A stretch of DNA of 64,000 nt from Pelosinus sp. IPA-1 (GCF_030269905.1 NZ_BSVC01000007.1:124001-188000); one strand, 5' to 3'; numbered from the stretch's first letter, positions 34,163 through 42,963 are shown. The notes: generated by a model from the sequence alone, not told the origin. Translations and numbers: made by a program.

Positions 34163-34292
34163 AGAGTATAGTATTTTAAATAATATTTCTTCATTTTCTC
34201 ATAGCTACAATTTTGGCTATAGTGAAATTTGGTATATAGATGAATAGCCTCTAAAAAAATAGCAAAAGCTATAATAAAAGGAGGTAATGCAG

Positions 34293-36419
34293 TTGTCAGA
34301 TCAAGGAAATGAGACATTAATTAAAAGTACAGATCAAACCAGTCGAGGTGACGTGGAATCTGTTTCAGGAAAAGGTGATGCCAGTGGTACAAATGATCCA
34401 AATCGACATTTTGACGTGCATCAAAACGCAAAAAAATACTATGATATTGAGAAATCTCCTTCTATGGAAGAGGTACATAAATGGCAGCGTAAACATATTC
34501 AGGGTACGGATCAAGGGAAAGAGGGATTTCCTCTTAATGTTATTGTAGATCCAGCTATGCGTGAAATGTACCAACATGTTCATGCGCAAGGGCTTACAAA
34601 TGTATTTGATCGATTTGATCAACAGGAAAAGATTCGTTGTACTTTTTGTGTACAAGGATTGTCATGTCAGTTATGCGCCAATGGTCCTTGTCGTATAAAT
34701 GCCAAAGTACCACGGGGAGCTTGTGGCGTGGATGCGGATGTAATGGTATCAAGAAATTTTGTATATCGTCATGTGACGATTGGAACTTCCGCTAATATTT
34801 TTCATGCCCAGCAGGTGGCCCGTACTTTAAAGGCAGCAGCAGAAAATCCAGATAGTGGTTTAAAAATTCGTGATAAAGATAAATTACTCAAATATGCTGA
34901 AATGGCCGGATTAGATAGTCATGAAGATGTAAAAAAAGTGGCTGTAAATTTCGCAAACTGGGTTCTGGAAGATATTAGCCGGCCTTATTGGGAAGAGTCA
35001 GCAATGACTAAAGTATTTGCTCCTCCTAAACGTCAAGAGCTGTGGCGTAAATTAAAGTTATTCCCTGGTGGCGGCTTTAGTGAGGTTGCGTTTGCACAAA
35101 CAAAATGTATGACAAACTTAAATGCTGATCCGGTCGATTTTCTATTAACCTCGGTACGCTTAGGGATTGCCAATGAATACCAAGGTTTATTTGCATTAGA
35201 TATATTACAAGAAATATTAATGGGTACACAAAAGATAAGAACAGCAAAACAAAATATGGGTTTGTTAAATAAGGAAAAGGTTAATATTATTACAAATGGT
35301 CATATGCCACTTGCAGCTCATATTGTTATTGAACTTGCCTCTTCTCCTGAGTGGCAAGAAAAGGCAAAAAAGGCTGGCGCAACAGGTCTTCAGGTATTAG
35401 GACATGTTTGTGAAGGGCAACAATTATTAAATTATGAAGATACTGGAAAAATGTCTGCTTATGCTGGCCAAGAAGGAGAATGGTTGTCAGAGGAATATTT
35501 ACTAGCCACAGGTGCTGTAGATTTATTCATGTTTGATTATAACTGTACCATTCCGACCTTGCCCCTTTATGCGAAACGCTTTGGTACTACCATGGTAAGC
35601 ACTCACGAAGTCATCCGTATGCCTGATACAGAAGTCGTAGAATTTAAACCTGAAGAAATGCGCAAACAAGCAGAAAAAATTCTGGATATGGCCATTGCAG
35701 CTTATGCAAAACGTAAGGCAGAGAATAGAGAAGTCTACATTCCACCACATGTGTCAGATTGCATGATTGGCTTTAGTACAGAATCAGTTAAAGCAGCGTT
35801 AGGCGGCTCTTGGAAACCTCTTATTGATGCAATTGTAGAAGGGAAGATTCGTGGTATTGCAACGATAGTTGGTTGTACTACGGCTCGTTATGGTCAAGGT
35901 GGTAGTAATATCTTTAAGATTACAAAAGGATTGATTGAGAAAGATATTCTTGTGTTATCAGGAGGGTGTACTTCTTCGGTTATGCAATATACTGGACTGG
36001 CTGACCCAAAAGCAGCAGATGAGGCTGGAGCCGGTTTAAAAGCGGTTTGTAAATCACTGGGAATTCCTCCGGTTCTTTCTTATGGTGCATGTGTGGACAT
36101 TGGAAAGATGACGCAGACGGCTATGGAGATTGCGGATACTTTAGATGTAGATACAAACATGTTGCCAATTGTTATCGGTGCCCCAGAATATTTGGAGCAA
36201 AAGGCTGTTGCTGATGCTTGTACTGCAATTGCCCTTGGATGGTTAGTACATGTCGCCCCCGTTCCTTCTGTAACAGGTAGTGATTTAGTTGTAAAAACAC
36301 TAACAGAAACTACGGAAACATTAGGTTTAGGCAAATTAACAGTGGAAACAAGTGCAGAGAAAACAATTCAAATTTATGTAGATCATATTGAAAAGAAACG
36401 TAAAGAGCTTGGAATATAG
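34293..36419 (+). CDS. cooS: anaerobic carbon monoxide dehydrogenase catalytic subunit
   Basis: Ni-Fe-S enzyme that interconverts CO and CO2 with low-potential electrons, cytoplasmic. Visible metal-ligand motifs: CTFCVQGLSCQLCANGPCRI (about residues 116-135) and RGACGVDADVMVSRNF for the D and B clusters; GHVCEGQ, DYNCTIPTL, GCTTARYGQGGSN, LSGGCTSSVMQYTG and SYGACVDIGKM for the C-cluster. TTG 34293 is eight bases after AAGGAGG; ATG 34287 is only two bases away from it and is less likely. At about 708 residues it has an N-terminal extension of some 60-70 residues relative to usual CooS. No cooF, cooC or acetyl-CoA synthase gene is adjacent. Confidence 0.93.
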   Translation: MSDQGNETLIKSTDQTSRGDVESVSGKGDASGTNDPNRHFDVHQNAKKYYDIEKSPSMEEVHKWQRKHIQGTDQGKEGFPLNVIVDPAMREMYQHVHAQGLTNVFDRFDQQEKIRCTFCVQGLSCQLCANGPCRINAKVPRGACGVDADVMVSRNFVYRHVTIGTSANIFHAQQVARTLKAAAENPDSGLKIRDKDKLLKYAEMAGLDSHEDVKKVAVNFANWVLEDISRPYWEESAMTKVFAPPKRQELWRKLKLFPGGGFSEVAFAQTKCMTNLNADPVDFLLTSVRLGIANEYQGLFALDILQEILMGTQKIRTAKQNMGLLNKEKVNIITNGHMPLAAHIVIELASSPEWQEKAKKAGATGLQVLGHVCEGQQLLNYEDTGKMSAYAGQEGEWLSEEYLLATGAVDLFMFDYNCTIPTLPLYAKRFGTTMVSTHEVIRMPDTEVVEFKPEEMRKQAEKILDMAIAAYAKRKAENREVYIPPHVSDCMIGFSTESVKAALGGSWKPLIDAIVEGKIRGIATIVGCTTARYGQGGSNIFKITKGLIEKDILVLSGGCTSSVMQYTGLADPKAADEAGAGLKAVCKSLGIPPVLSYGACVDIGKMTQTAMEIADTLDVDTNMLPIVIGAPEYLEQKAVADACTAIALGWLVHVAPVPSVTGSDLVVKTLTETTETLGLGKLTVETSAEKTIQIYVDHIEKKRKELGI

Positions 36420-36521
36420 GTGAAAATACAGTATGTTGCTGTTTTGCGATTTAGGGTAAAAATAACTAGGCTCTTACCACAGGGAAAATCCTTGTATTTG
36501 TCTTACTTAAAAAAACGACAT

Positions 36522-36549
36522 TTGCCAAGCTGTTCTTTTATGGTATAAT
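36522..36549 (+). promoter_or_regulatory. promoter of the Mn2+ riboswitch transcript
   Basis: TTGCCA (36522-36527), 16-base spacer, TATAAT (36544-36549), directly before the riboswitch. Confidence 0.8.
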
Positions 36550-36555
36550 AAACAA

Positions 36556-36695
36556 GAAAATAAAATATTTCTTATTTCCAACAAGGGGAGTAGCTTTATA
36601 GTACATGTCGTCATCACGGGTATATCCCCCGGCTGTACTGTCAATAATATTATTGATGCAAGACCTTGTCTCCTAGGAGACGAGGTCTATTTTTG
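36556..36695 (+). ncRNA. yybP-ykoY Mn2+ riboswitch with terminator
   Basis: The conserved core is plain: GGGGAGTAGCTTTATAGTAC, GTCGTCATCACGGG, and CCCCGGCTGTACTGTCAA, in correct order (about 36584-36645). It is followed by a strong intrinsic terminator (AGACCTTGTCTCC-TA-GGAGACGAGGTCT and T5, 36661-36694). In this class Mn2+ binding stabilises the aptamer and lets transcription through. The TerC-type gene just after is one of the standard targets. Confidence 0.95.
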
Positions 36696-36721
36696 ATGTA
36701 ATTTTGGAGGAGGTCTTTATA

Positions 36722-37423
36722 ATGCATGATTTATTTTCTATAGTGGGTCCAGAGTGGTTTGTTGCCTTAGGAAGCATCCTGTTTTTAAACCTTATTCTTA
36801 GTGGGGATAATGCTGTTATTATTGCCATGGCAAGTAAGAATCTCCCCGCAAAGCAGCGAATAAAAGCAATCCTTTGGGGGAGTTTCGGCGCAGTCGTTCT
36901 CCGGGTCATCCTTACTTTTATTGCAGCTTCACTCTTAGATGTACCTTTCCTGCAATTTTTAGGTGGTATAGCGCTGTTGTGGATTGCGATTAATTTACTA
37001 AATAAAAAGGATAATCCTGATACTAGTACTGAAGCGACCTCCCTGCGAGCTGCTATTAAAACCATTCTATTTGCTGATTTAATCATGAGCTTAGACAATG
37101 TATTAGCCCTTGCAGCCATTGCCCAAACAGTACCCGATAATAAATATTCTCTCATTGTAGTTGGGCTAGCGACAAGTATACCGATTGTTGTTTCTGGTGC
37201 ACAAATATTAGTAAAATTAATGGATAGATTTCCTGTTATTATTTATATTGGCGCTGGTATTCTAGCATATGCTGCTGCTGAAATGATCGTAAGCGATCGA
37301 TCAGTGAGCGTATACATTAGTCAGTATAAATTATGGATAAAAATGCTATTAACAACGGGTGTAGTCACGTTTGGTTATTTAATGAAAAGGGGACAAGCCC
37401 TAGTGCCAACTTCAGACAAATAA
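36722..37423 (+). CDS. TerC-family membrane protein (YkoY/YjbE type)
   Basis: Seven-helix TerC protein, 233 residues. Typical acidic membrane motifs LILSGDNAVIIAMA (about residues 20-33) and ADLIMSLDNVLALAAIA (about 117-133) carry the Asp-Asn pairs proposed to bind metal. Family members under yybP-ykoY control are thought to export Mn2+, for example to load exported proteins or relieve Mn stress. I start at ATG 36722, eight bases after GGAGGAGG; the frame opens with a TTG at 36704 inside the RBS region. It is transcribed alone behind the riboswitch. Confidence 0.93.
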   Translation: MHDLFSIVGPEWFVALGSILFLNLILSGDNAVIIAMASKNLPAKQRIKAILWGSFGAVVLRVILTFIAASLLDVPFLQFLGGIALLWIAINLLNKKDNPDTSTEATSLRAAIKTILFADLIMSLDNVLALAAIAQTVPDNKYSLIVVGLATSIPIVVSGAQILVKLMDRFPVIIYIGAGILAYAAAEMIVSDRSVSVYISQYKLWIKMLLTTGVVTFGYLMKRGQALVPTSDK

Positions 37424-37493
37424 AGAGCACACGCTAGCATGAAGGATGCTAGTATGTTGTTAGCGAAAACGAAAAGGCGAGTAACATAAATTA

Positions 37494-37530
37494 ATAAAGA
37501 CCCTTTACCATATGGTAAAGGGTCTTTATT
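37494..37530. terminator. bidirectional terminator between TerC and glcF genes
   Basis: AAAGACCCTTTACC and its exact complement around a 4-base loop ATAT, with A and T runs on either side; convergent genes share it. Confidence 0.9.
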
Positions 37531-37546
37531 AGTTTGCGATTATACC

Positions 37547-38866
37547 TTACTTTTTGTGACCTGCCTGATAAGACTGATCTAATAATTGAATGACGTGTAA
37601 AGCATTTTTATCCAGCTTGTTTTGGTGTAAGCCATCCATCAAATGCATGCGGCAAGTTCCACAACTAGTAGCAACAAGATCAGCATTGGTGGATGCAATA
37701 TCCGCAATTTTTTTATCATTGATTTTACGGGACAGTTCATAATTACCGAGGCTGAAAGAACCACCTGAACCACAGCAACGATCAGGCTGTTTCATTTCTA
37801 CAAATTTTAATCCAGGTATGGATTTTAAAACCTCACGAGGTTGTTTTGTTACCTTAATGCCTCTCGCCATGTGGCATGGATCGTGTAATGTCACAGTAGT
37901 ATTTACTGGACCGAGTTTTGATTTATCAATTTTGACCACATCGATAAGAAACTCACTAATTTCATAGGTTTTTTTAGCTAATCTTTCCGTCATTTCCTTC
38001 ATCCTTGGCTCATCGTGAAAGAGATGAGGAAATTCGATACGGAAAGCTTCTGTACAGGAACCGCAAGCAGATACAATATAGTCAAAGTTGTACTCATCAA
38101 ATACTTCAATATTGTGTTTTGCTAATATCTTGGCAGAGTCTACGTCCCCTGACATATAGACAGGTGTACCGCAGCAATGCTGAAGGCTCGGCATCGTCAC
38201 TTCGATATTGTTTTCTTTTAATACATTAAGAACGGATTGTCCAACATCTGTATACATATAGTTGATGGTGCAGCCCGTAAAGAAGCCCACTCTCATTTTA
38301 GGTTTGTCCACTTTGATTACTTCAGGGTACTGGTTTCTAAGAGGTGTGGAAGCAAAAGGGGCTGTTACCCTTTTGTAGTCCATCCCAGGCATAGGGAAAC
38401 GAGCTAACGATGCCATTTTGCCAGGGAGTTTTTTGAAATTTAGAGGTCCAAAAATACCAGCCATCCGTAGAGAAAAATCAAATAACTGTCTATTTTTTAG
38501 TAAGGCGAATACTTTCTTCTTAATAGGGTGTAAGCCTCTTGCTTTCACAGCGGCTTGACGTCCGCGAAGGATAAGCTCGTCAGCGGGTACACCACATGGG
38601 CATTTCGCTGTACAGGCTTTGCAAGAAACACATTTCGACATAGCAGTATCAAAAGCGGCAGACAGTGGAATGGCACCTTTAAGTACCCCTTCCATTAAGG
38701 AAAGTTTCCCGCGAGCCACGGCTGCTTCTTTTCCTACTTCTTTATATACAGGGCAGACTTCCATACAGTTGCCGCATTTCATACAATTGGCAAGAGCATC
38801 CTGAAGGTCTGCTAACAAGGTTTTGTCTTGTTCATTAATATCCTTTGCAGTAATTTTATCAGTCAT
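37547..38866 (-). CDS. glcF: glycolate/D-2-hydroxyacid oxidase iron-sulfur subunit
   Basis: Electron-accepting subunit for the FAD protein encoded upstream. Two 4Fe-4S motifs, CMKCGNCMEVCP (about residues 28-39) and CVSCKACTAKCPCG (about 82-95), are followed by two CCG-type cysteine-rich domains, QHCCGTPV and RCCGSGGSF, which occur in GlcF and heterodisulfide-reductase-like proteins. 439 residues. It begins two bases after glcD ends, so the two are co-translated. Whether glycolate, D-lactate or another 2-hydroxyacid is oxidised cannot be told; no etfAB genes are beside it. Confidence 0.9.
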   Translation of the reverse strand: MTDKITAKDINEQDKTLLADLQDALANCMKCGNCMEVCPVYKEVGKEAAVARGKLSLMEGVLKGAIPLSAAFDTAMSKCVSCKACTAKCPCGVPADELILRGRQAAVKARGLHPIKKKVFALLKNRQLFDFSLRMAGIFGPLNFKKLPGKMASLARFPMPGMDYKRVTAPFASTPLRNQYPEVIKVDKPKMRVGFFTGCTINYMYTDVGQSVLNVLKENNIEVTMPSLQHCCGTPVYMSGDVDSAKILAKHNIEVFDEYNFDYIVSACGSCTEAFRIEFPHLFHDEPRMKEMTERLAKKTYEISEFLIDVVKIDKSKLGPVNTTVTLHDPCHMARGIKVTKQPREVLKSIPGLKFVEMKQPDRCCGSGGSFSLGNYELSRKINDKKIADIASTNADLVATSCGTCRMHLMDGLHQNKLDKNALHVIQLLDQSYQAGHKK

Positions 38867-38867
38867 A

Positions 38868-40250
38868 TTAACACTCTCCCACTAGTTTTCCTGGGTTTAG
38901 GATCAAGTTAGGATCAAGTGCGCGTTTGATGGATTTCATGGCGTTCATTGTTACAGGACCATGTTGTTGTTCCATCCACGGAAGTTTGCCAAGACCAATG
39001 CCGTGTTCGCCACTTAAGGTGCCGCCAAGTTCTATGGCAGCCGAAAACATTTCATCCATAGCTTTGTATACACGTTTCATTTCTTCTGGCTGACGAATAT
39101 CGCATACGATGGTAGGATGCATATTGCCATCACCTGCATGGCCGAAAGTACCAATGGTTACGTTATTCGCTTTTGCAATGCTACTTACAGCACGAAGGAA
39201 ATCAGGTACTTTGTTACGAGGTACAGTAGCATCTTCTACATAAGTAGTAGGGCGAAGTTTTGCTAGTGCAGGCAGAGCAGCGCGGCGAGCAGCCCACAAT
39301 TTGTCTCTTTCTGCATCATCTTTCGCGATTTGAACAAAATCAGCATGGTTTGCTTTTAATGCTTCCATAACTTTTTCTGCTTCTTTTTCAACAACGATAG
39401 GATTGCCGTCAACTTCAATTAAAAGCACAGCTTGTGCATCTAATGGCAGGCCTACTTTTGCATAATCTTCTACCGTGCGTATTGTAGCATTATCCATAAT
39501 TTCTAACGTGGCTGGAATAATTTTAGCTGCAATGATAGCAGAAACTGCTTTACCTGCGTTATCCAAGTCTTTGAATATCGCCATCATAGCTTTTTTTGCT
39601 TCCGGGGCAGGAACAAGTTTTGTAATAATTTTGGTGATAACACATAAAGTACCTTCTGATCCAGTAAAGAGTTTAGTCATATCATAACCAGACACATCTT
39701 TTACATTTTTACCGCCAGTATTCATGATATCACCGTTTGCTAAGACAACTTCTAGGCCCATAATATAATGTTTGGAAACGCCATACTTGAGACCTCTAAG
39801 GCCACCAGCATTTTCCGCAACAGTGCCACCTAAAGTCGCAGTTGCTACAGTACCCGGGTCTGGTGGATAAATAAGTCCAAGAGTTGCGATTTCTTTATTT
39901 AAGTCGGCCACAATAACACCAGGTTCGGCTACTGCTACTAGATTTTCTAAGTCAACTTCAAGAATTTTGTTTAGGCGAGTCATTAGTAAGACAATGCCGC
40001 CTTTCGTAGGAACACAACCGGCACTAAGATTGGTGCCTGATCCTCGTGTGTAAACTGGAATGCAATTGTCATTCGCCAGTTTCAAAATTTGTGAAGTTTC
40101 CATAGTATTAGCTGGTGATACAACGGCATCAGGCATATGAGAATGACCAGGCGTTGCATCATAGGAATAACAGTATAAGTCCTCGGCGCTTGTCAATACA
40201 TTTTCTTCTCCAACAATCTCTTTTAACGCATTGATGTGGTGTTTTTCCAT
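38868..40250 (-). CDS. glcD: FAD-linked glycolate/D-lactate dehydrogenase subunit
   Basis: FAD enzyme of the GlcD/vanillyl-alcohol-oxidase family, 460 residues, oxidising a 2-hydroxyacid. The FAD-binding N-terminal domain shows PVYTRGSGTNLSAGCVP, PPDPGTVATATLGGTVAENAGG (in two parts) and KDVSGYDMTKLFTGSEGTL; the cap domain ends with the metal/substrate-binding GTFGHAGDGNMHP and the C-terminal LSGEHGIGLGK. It heads the glcD-glcF operon. The AT-rich leader holds repeated AAATATAGA boxes, and a NarL-type regulator gene lies immediately upstream on the same strand. Confidence 0.9.
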   Translation of the reverse strand: MEKHHINALKEIVGEENVLTSAEDLYCYSYDATPGHSHMPDAVVSPANTMETSQILKLANDNCIPVYTRGSGTNLSAGCVPTKGGIVLLMTRLNKILEVDLENLVAVAEPGVIVADLNKEIATLGLIYPPDPGTVATATLGGTVAENAGGLRGLKYGVSKHYIMGLEVVLANGDIMNTGGKNVKDVSGYDMTKLFTGSEGTLCVITKIITKLVPAPEAKKAMMAIFKDLDNAGKAVSAIIAAKIIPATLEIMDNATIRTVEDYAKVGLPLDAQAVLLIEVDGNPIVVEKEAEKVMEALKANHADFVQIAKDDAERDKLWAARRAALPALAKLRPTTYVEDATVPRNKVPDFLRAVSSIAKANNVTIGTFGHAGDGNMHPTIVCDIRQPEEMKRVYKAMDEMFSAAIELGGTLSGEHGIGLGKLPWMEQQHGPVTMNAMKSIKRALDPNLILNPGKLVGEC

Positions 40251-40298
40251 TTTTTTTAACCCCTTTATCTTTTACTTTGAAAAGTTTGGACTGAAATA

Positions 40299-40367
40299 GA
40301 AAAATATATCTATATTTTCAGCATATACAAAAAATATAGACTATTTTTATTTTCACTCAAATATAGA
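40299..40367 (-). promoter_or_regulatory. repeated AAATATAGA boxes before glcD
   Basis: On the + strand AAATATAGA occurs at 40332-40340 and 40359-40367 (27-base period), and an imperfect dyad GAAAAATATATCTATATTTTC lies at 40299-40319. All three are within about 120 bases upstream of the glcD start. Possible activator or repressor sites; in AT-rich DNA chance is not excluded. Confidence 0.4.
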
Positions 40368-40397
40368 AAAATGTAAATAAGGCAGATACAGTAAAGC

Positions 40398-40449
40398 GGT
40401 GTAGGGTTGTCCCTTACACCGTTGTAGGATGCAGTCCTACAACGGTGTA
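40398..40449. repeat. two overlapping, mutually exclusive hairpins
   Basis: Hairpin A pairs GGTGTAGGG (40398-40406) with CCCTTACACC (40411-40420, one bulge). Hairpin B pairs 40415-40429 with 40435-40449, 15 bp perfect with loop TGCAG. They share ACACC (40416-40420), so only one can form. Neither is followed by a T run on the minus strand. Position: between the response regulator stop and glcD. Confidence 0.75.
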
Positions 40450-40453
40450 TAAG

Positions 40454-41113
40454 TTAAATGGTGATTAGCTTATATTGAATGGCATAATTAACTAGGTCCG
40501 ATTTTTTATGGATATTTAGCTTGTTCATAATACGAGAACGATAGGTATCGATAGTCTTGGGGCTAAGAGTAAGCATATCAGCAATTTCGCTGTTGGTATG
40601 GCCATGAGCTAAATAGCGAAGTACTTCCCGTTCTCGTACACTCAAAACCCGGTAAGGACTTTGATTATCAGGTGCAGTCTCGTCATCATAAAGCAGGCTA
40701 TTCAGTAAGGATTGGGAGAGATTTTCACTTAAGTAACGTTTGCCCTTGTGAATCTTAATGATACTCTCCATCAATTCTGTGTCTGCGGATTTTTTTAATA
40801 CATAACTATTAGCTCCTGAACGCATGACTTCTTTGATATATTCTTCATCATCATACATGGTTAGCACAAGAATGGGACAAGTTAGACCACGAGATCTAAT
40901 TTCTTTTATACAGTCAATACCATTCATGTCGGGCATAGATAAGTCAAGAATTAACACATCAGGAATAAGAGTTTCTACTAATTCAATTGCTTCAAGACCA
41001 TTTTCTGCTTCTCCGACCACTTCAAATTGGGAAGAACTATTTAGTAGTGCTTTTAGTCCTGAACGTAAAACGGCATGATCATCGGCTAAGATAATACGGA
41101 TCTTATTTATAAT
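40454..41113 (-). CDS. NarL/LuxR-type response regulator, apparent AUU or AUA start
   Basis: Two-component response regulator, 219 residues: receiver domain (about 1-120) with the acidic pair in IILADDH (residues 8-13), phospho-acceptor Asp in LILDLSMPD (about 57), conserved Thr in VLTMYD and Lys in YVLKKS; then a LuxR-type HTH (about 150-215: LSVREREVLRYLAHGHTNSEIA, split as a standard HTH). The first in-frame ATG/GTG/TTG (GTG 41020) would delete the acidic pocket. The frame is open upstream to AAGGAGGG, with ATT at 41113 seven bases away and ATA at 41110. So a non-standard start is likely. Probable partner of the kinase at 31133-32224. Confidence 0.82.
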   Translation of the reverse strand: MINKIRIILADDHAVLRSGLKALLNSSSQFEVVGEAENGLEAIELVETLIPDVLILDLSMPDMNGIDCIKEIRSRGLTCPILVLTMYDDEEYIKEVMRSGANSYVLKKSADTELMESIIKIHKGKRYLSENLSQSLLNSLLYDDETAPDNQSPYRVLSVREREVLRYLAHGHTNSEIADMLTLSPKTIDTYRSRIMNKLNIHKKSDLVNYAIQYKLITI

Positions 41114-41373
41114 AACACTCCCTCCTTATTATCAGAGTAGAAAGTTTTTCTAATACTGTAACATATATATATATCGGAGTAAACCTATTAACTTATTGTA
41201 ATTGCTCTGTTTCCAACGATTAAAAGAATAAAATTATAGCATATAATGGAAATATAAACGTTTTGAGTTATTGTCCACTGAGAGGAAACATGCTACTATA
41301 ATAATAGGTAAATTTCTATGGAATTTCGTGGTTTTATAATTATAGATGGCATCTTAAAGGAGACAGATATAAT

Positions 41374-42036
41374 ATGAATATTTTTGATGTAATAGGTCCA
41401 GTTATGATTGGCCCCTCTAGTTCTCATACTGCAGGTGCAGTTCGTTTAGGGAATTTGGCATTATCAATTTTAGGGGAAGATGTAAAAGAGGCTGTGATTG
41501 GCTTACACGGTTCCTTTGCCCAAACCTATCGAGGTCACGGTACTGACGTGGCTTTGGTAGCTGGACTGCAAGGATGGGCGACAGATGATGAACGTATTCC
41601 AAAATCATTTGAGGTTGCAAAGGATGCAGGTATTGCCATTTCTTTTAAAACCATTCAGTTAGGTGACTTTGCTCATCCCAATTCCGTTCGATTTTGGTTA
41701 ACGGGTGTTAGAGGGAACCAGTGTGTAGTGACAGGAAAGTCAATTGGCGGGGGGCGTGTTGTTATTACGAGTATAGACGATTTTCCCGTAGAATTTAGTG
41801 GAGATTTCCCTACTATTTTAACAATGCACTACGATCGCCCTGGTGCCATTGCTATAGTGACCAGTATTTTATCTACGCAAGGTGTAAATGTTGCGCAGAT
41901 GAAGGTGTTCCGGAAAGAAAAGGGTGGTTTGGCAGCGATGATTGTGGAAACAGATCAACCCATTGATGATAGGACTTATGAAGGGATTGGCAAATTACCT
42001 CATATTCAATCGGTGCGACGCATCCAATTGGTATAA
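41374..42036 (+). CDS. sdaAB: L-serine dehydratase, beta subunit
   Basis: One half of the iron-sulfur L-serine dehydratase (serine to pyruvate plus ammonia). The N-terminal DVIGPVMIGPSSSHTAGAVRLG (in two parts) is the signature of the beta domain; an ACT domain lies in the last third (about 145-220: DRPGAIAIVTSILSTQGVNV). 220 residues. AAAGGAG precedes ATG 41374. The alpha subunit gene follows 45 bases later, so they form an operon. Confidence 0.95.
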   Translation: MNIFDVIGPVMIGPSSSHTAGAVRLGNLALSILGEDVKEAVIGLHGSFAQTYRGHGTDVALVAGLQGWATDDERIPKSFEVAKDAGIAISFKTIQLGDFAHPNSVRFWLTGVRGNQCVVTGKSIGGGRVVITSIDDFPVEFSGDFPTILTMHYDRPGAIAIVTSILSTQGVNVAQMKVFRKEKGGLAAMIVETDQPIDDRTYEGIGKLPHIQSVRRIQLV

Positions 42037-42081
42037 TAACTGTAGATGTAATAAATTTTAAAATGGTAGAGGTGAAATAAA

Positions 42082-42963
42082 GTGGAAGAGAAATTATCCT
42101 TGCAGGAATGGATTAAATTAGCAACACAAGATCATCAGAGTTTCGGTGATTTTTGCATAGCAGCTCAAGTTAAACAGTTAGAAATAGAAGAAGCAGTATT
42201 GATGGGGCGTATGGAAGAAATGTTACAGGTTATGCAACAATCCATCGAGATGGGGTTGACAGGGGTAAAATCTATGGGAGGCTTGGTTGGCGGTAATGGA
42301 AAAAAGATAGAATCTTATCGCGAGGCATTTGCGGATAAGAGTATTGTAGGTAGTGCGATGTCTAAGGCCATTATGATCGCTTTGGCTGTAGGAGAGGCAA
42401 ATGCTTCCATGGGGCGTATTGTTGCCGTACCAACTGCTGGTGCTAGTGGTACTTTGCCCGCGGTGCTCTTTTCTTTGGCTGAAGCCCGAAATTTTAGTAT
42501 GGCAGAGCTTGCCAAGGCTTTAGTTGTAGCAGGAGCGATTGGTATGGTAATTGCTTCACGAGCTTCTTTATCAGGAGCAGAGGGGGGCTGTCAAGCTGAG
42601 TGTGGATCGGCAGCGGCTATGGCGGCTGGTGCCGCGGTAGAATTATATGGTGGTACTCCGAATCAAGTTGGGCAAGCAGTGGCCATGACGTTAAAAAATA
42701 TGTTGGGATTGGTCTGTGACCCTGTAGCAGGTTTAGTGGAAGTACCTTGTGTAAAGCGCAATGCAGGTGCGGCAGCGCAAGCAATGGTAGCTGCTGAAAT
42801 GGCATTAGCAGGTGTCGAGAGTGTAATACCCGTGGATGAAGTGATTGATGCGATGGCGTCAGTTGGTAATAGTATGTCTTGTTCATTAAAAGAAACGGCG
42901 CAAGGCGGATTGGCTGTATCACCGACAGGCTTAGCGTGGGCTGAGAAGCTGTTTGCTAAGTAG
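42082..42963 (+). CDS. sdaAA: L-serine dehydratase, alpha subunit
   Basis: Catalytic half carrying the 4Fe-4S cluster. Conserved regions: GLTGVKSMGGLVGGNGKK near residues 55-72, TAGASGTLPAVLFSLAE, CQAECGSAAAMAAGAAVEL and CDPVAGLVEVPCVKRN with the cluster cysteines. 293 residues, normal. Start is GTG 42082 with GAGGTG-type RBS. It follows sdaAB directly. Regulation not evident beyond a presumed promoter upstream of sdaAB. Confidence 0.95.
   Translation: MEEKLSLQEWIKLATQDHQSFGDFCIAAQVKQLEIEEAVLMGRMEEMLQVMQQSIEMGLTGVKSMGGLVGGNGKKIESYREAFADKSIVGSAMSKAIMIALAVGEANASMGRIVAVPTAGASGTLPAVLFSLAEARNFSMAELAKALVVAGAIGMVIASRASLSGAEGGCQAECGSAAAMAAGAAVELYGGTPNQVGQAVAMTLKNMLGLVCDPVAGLVEVPCVKRNAGAAAQAMVAAEMALAGVESVIPVDEVIDAMASVGNSMSCSLKETAQGGLAVSPTGLAWAEKLFAK

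Noticed and set aside
34365-34655. 96-codon minus-strand frame inside cooS
   Set aside because: Shadow of the conserved CooS coding frame, no RBS or family match.
41162-41175. TATATATATA tract before sdaAB
   Set aside because: Simple AT repeat in AT-rich intergenic DNA, without other signals.
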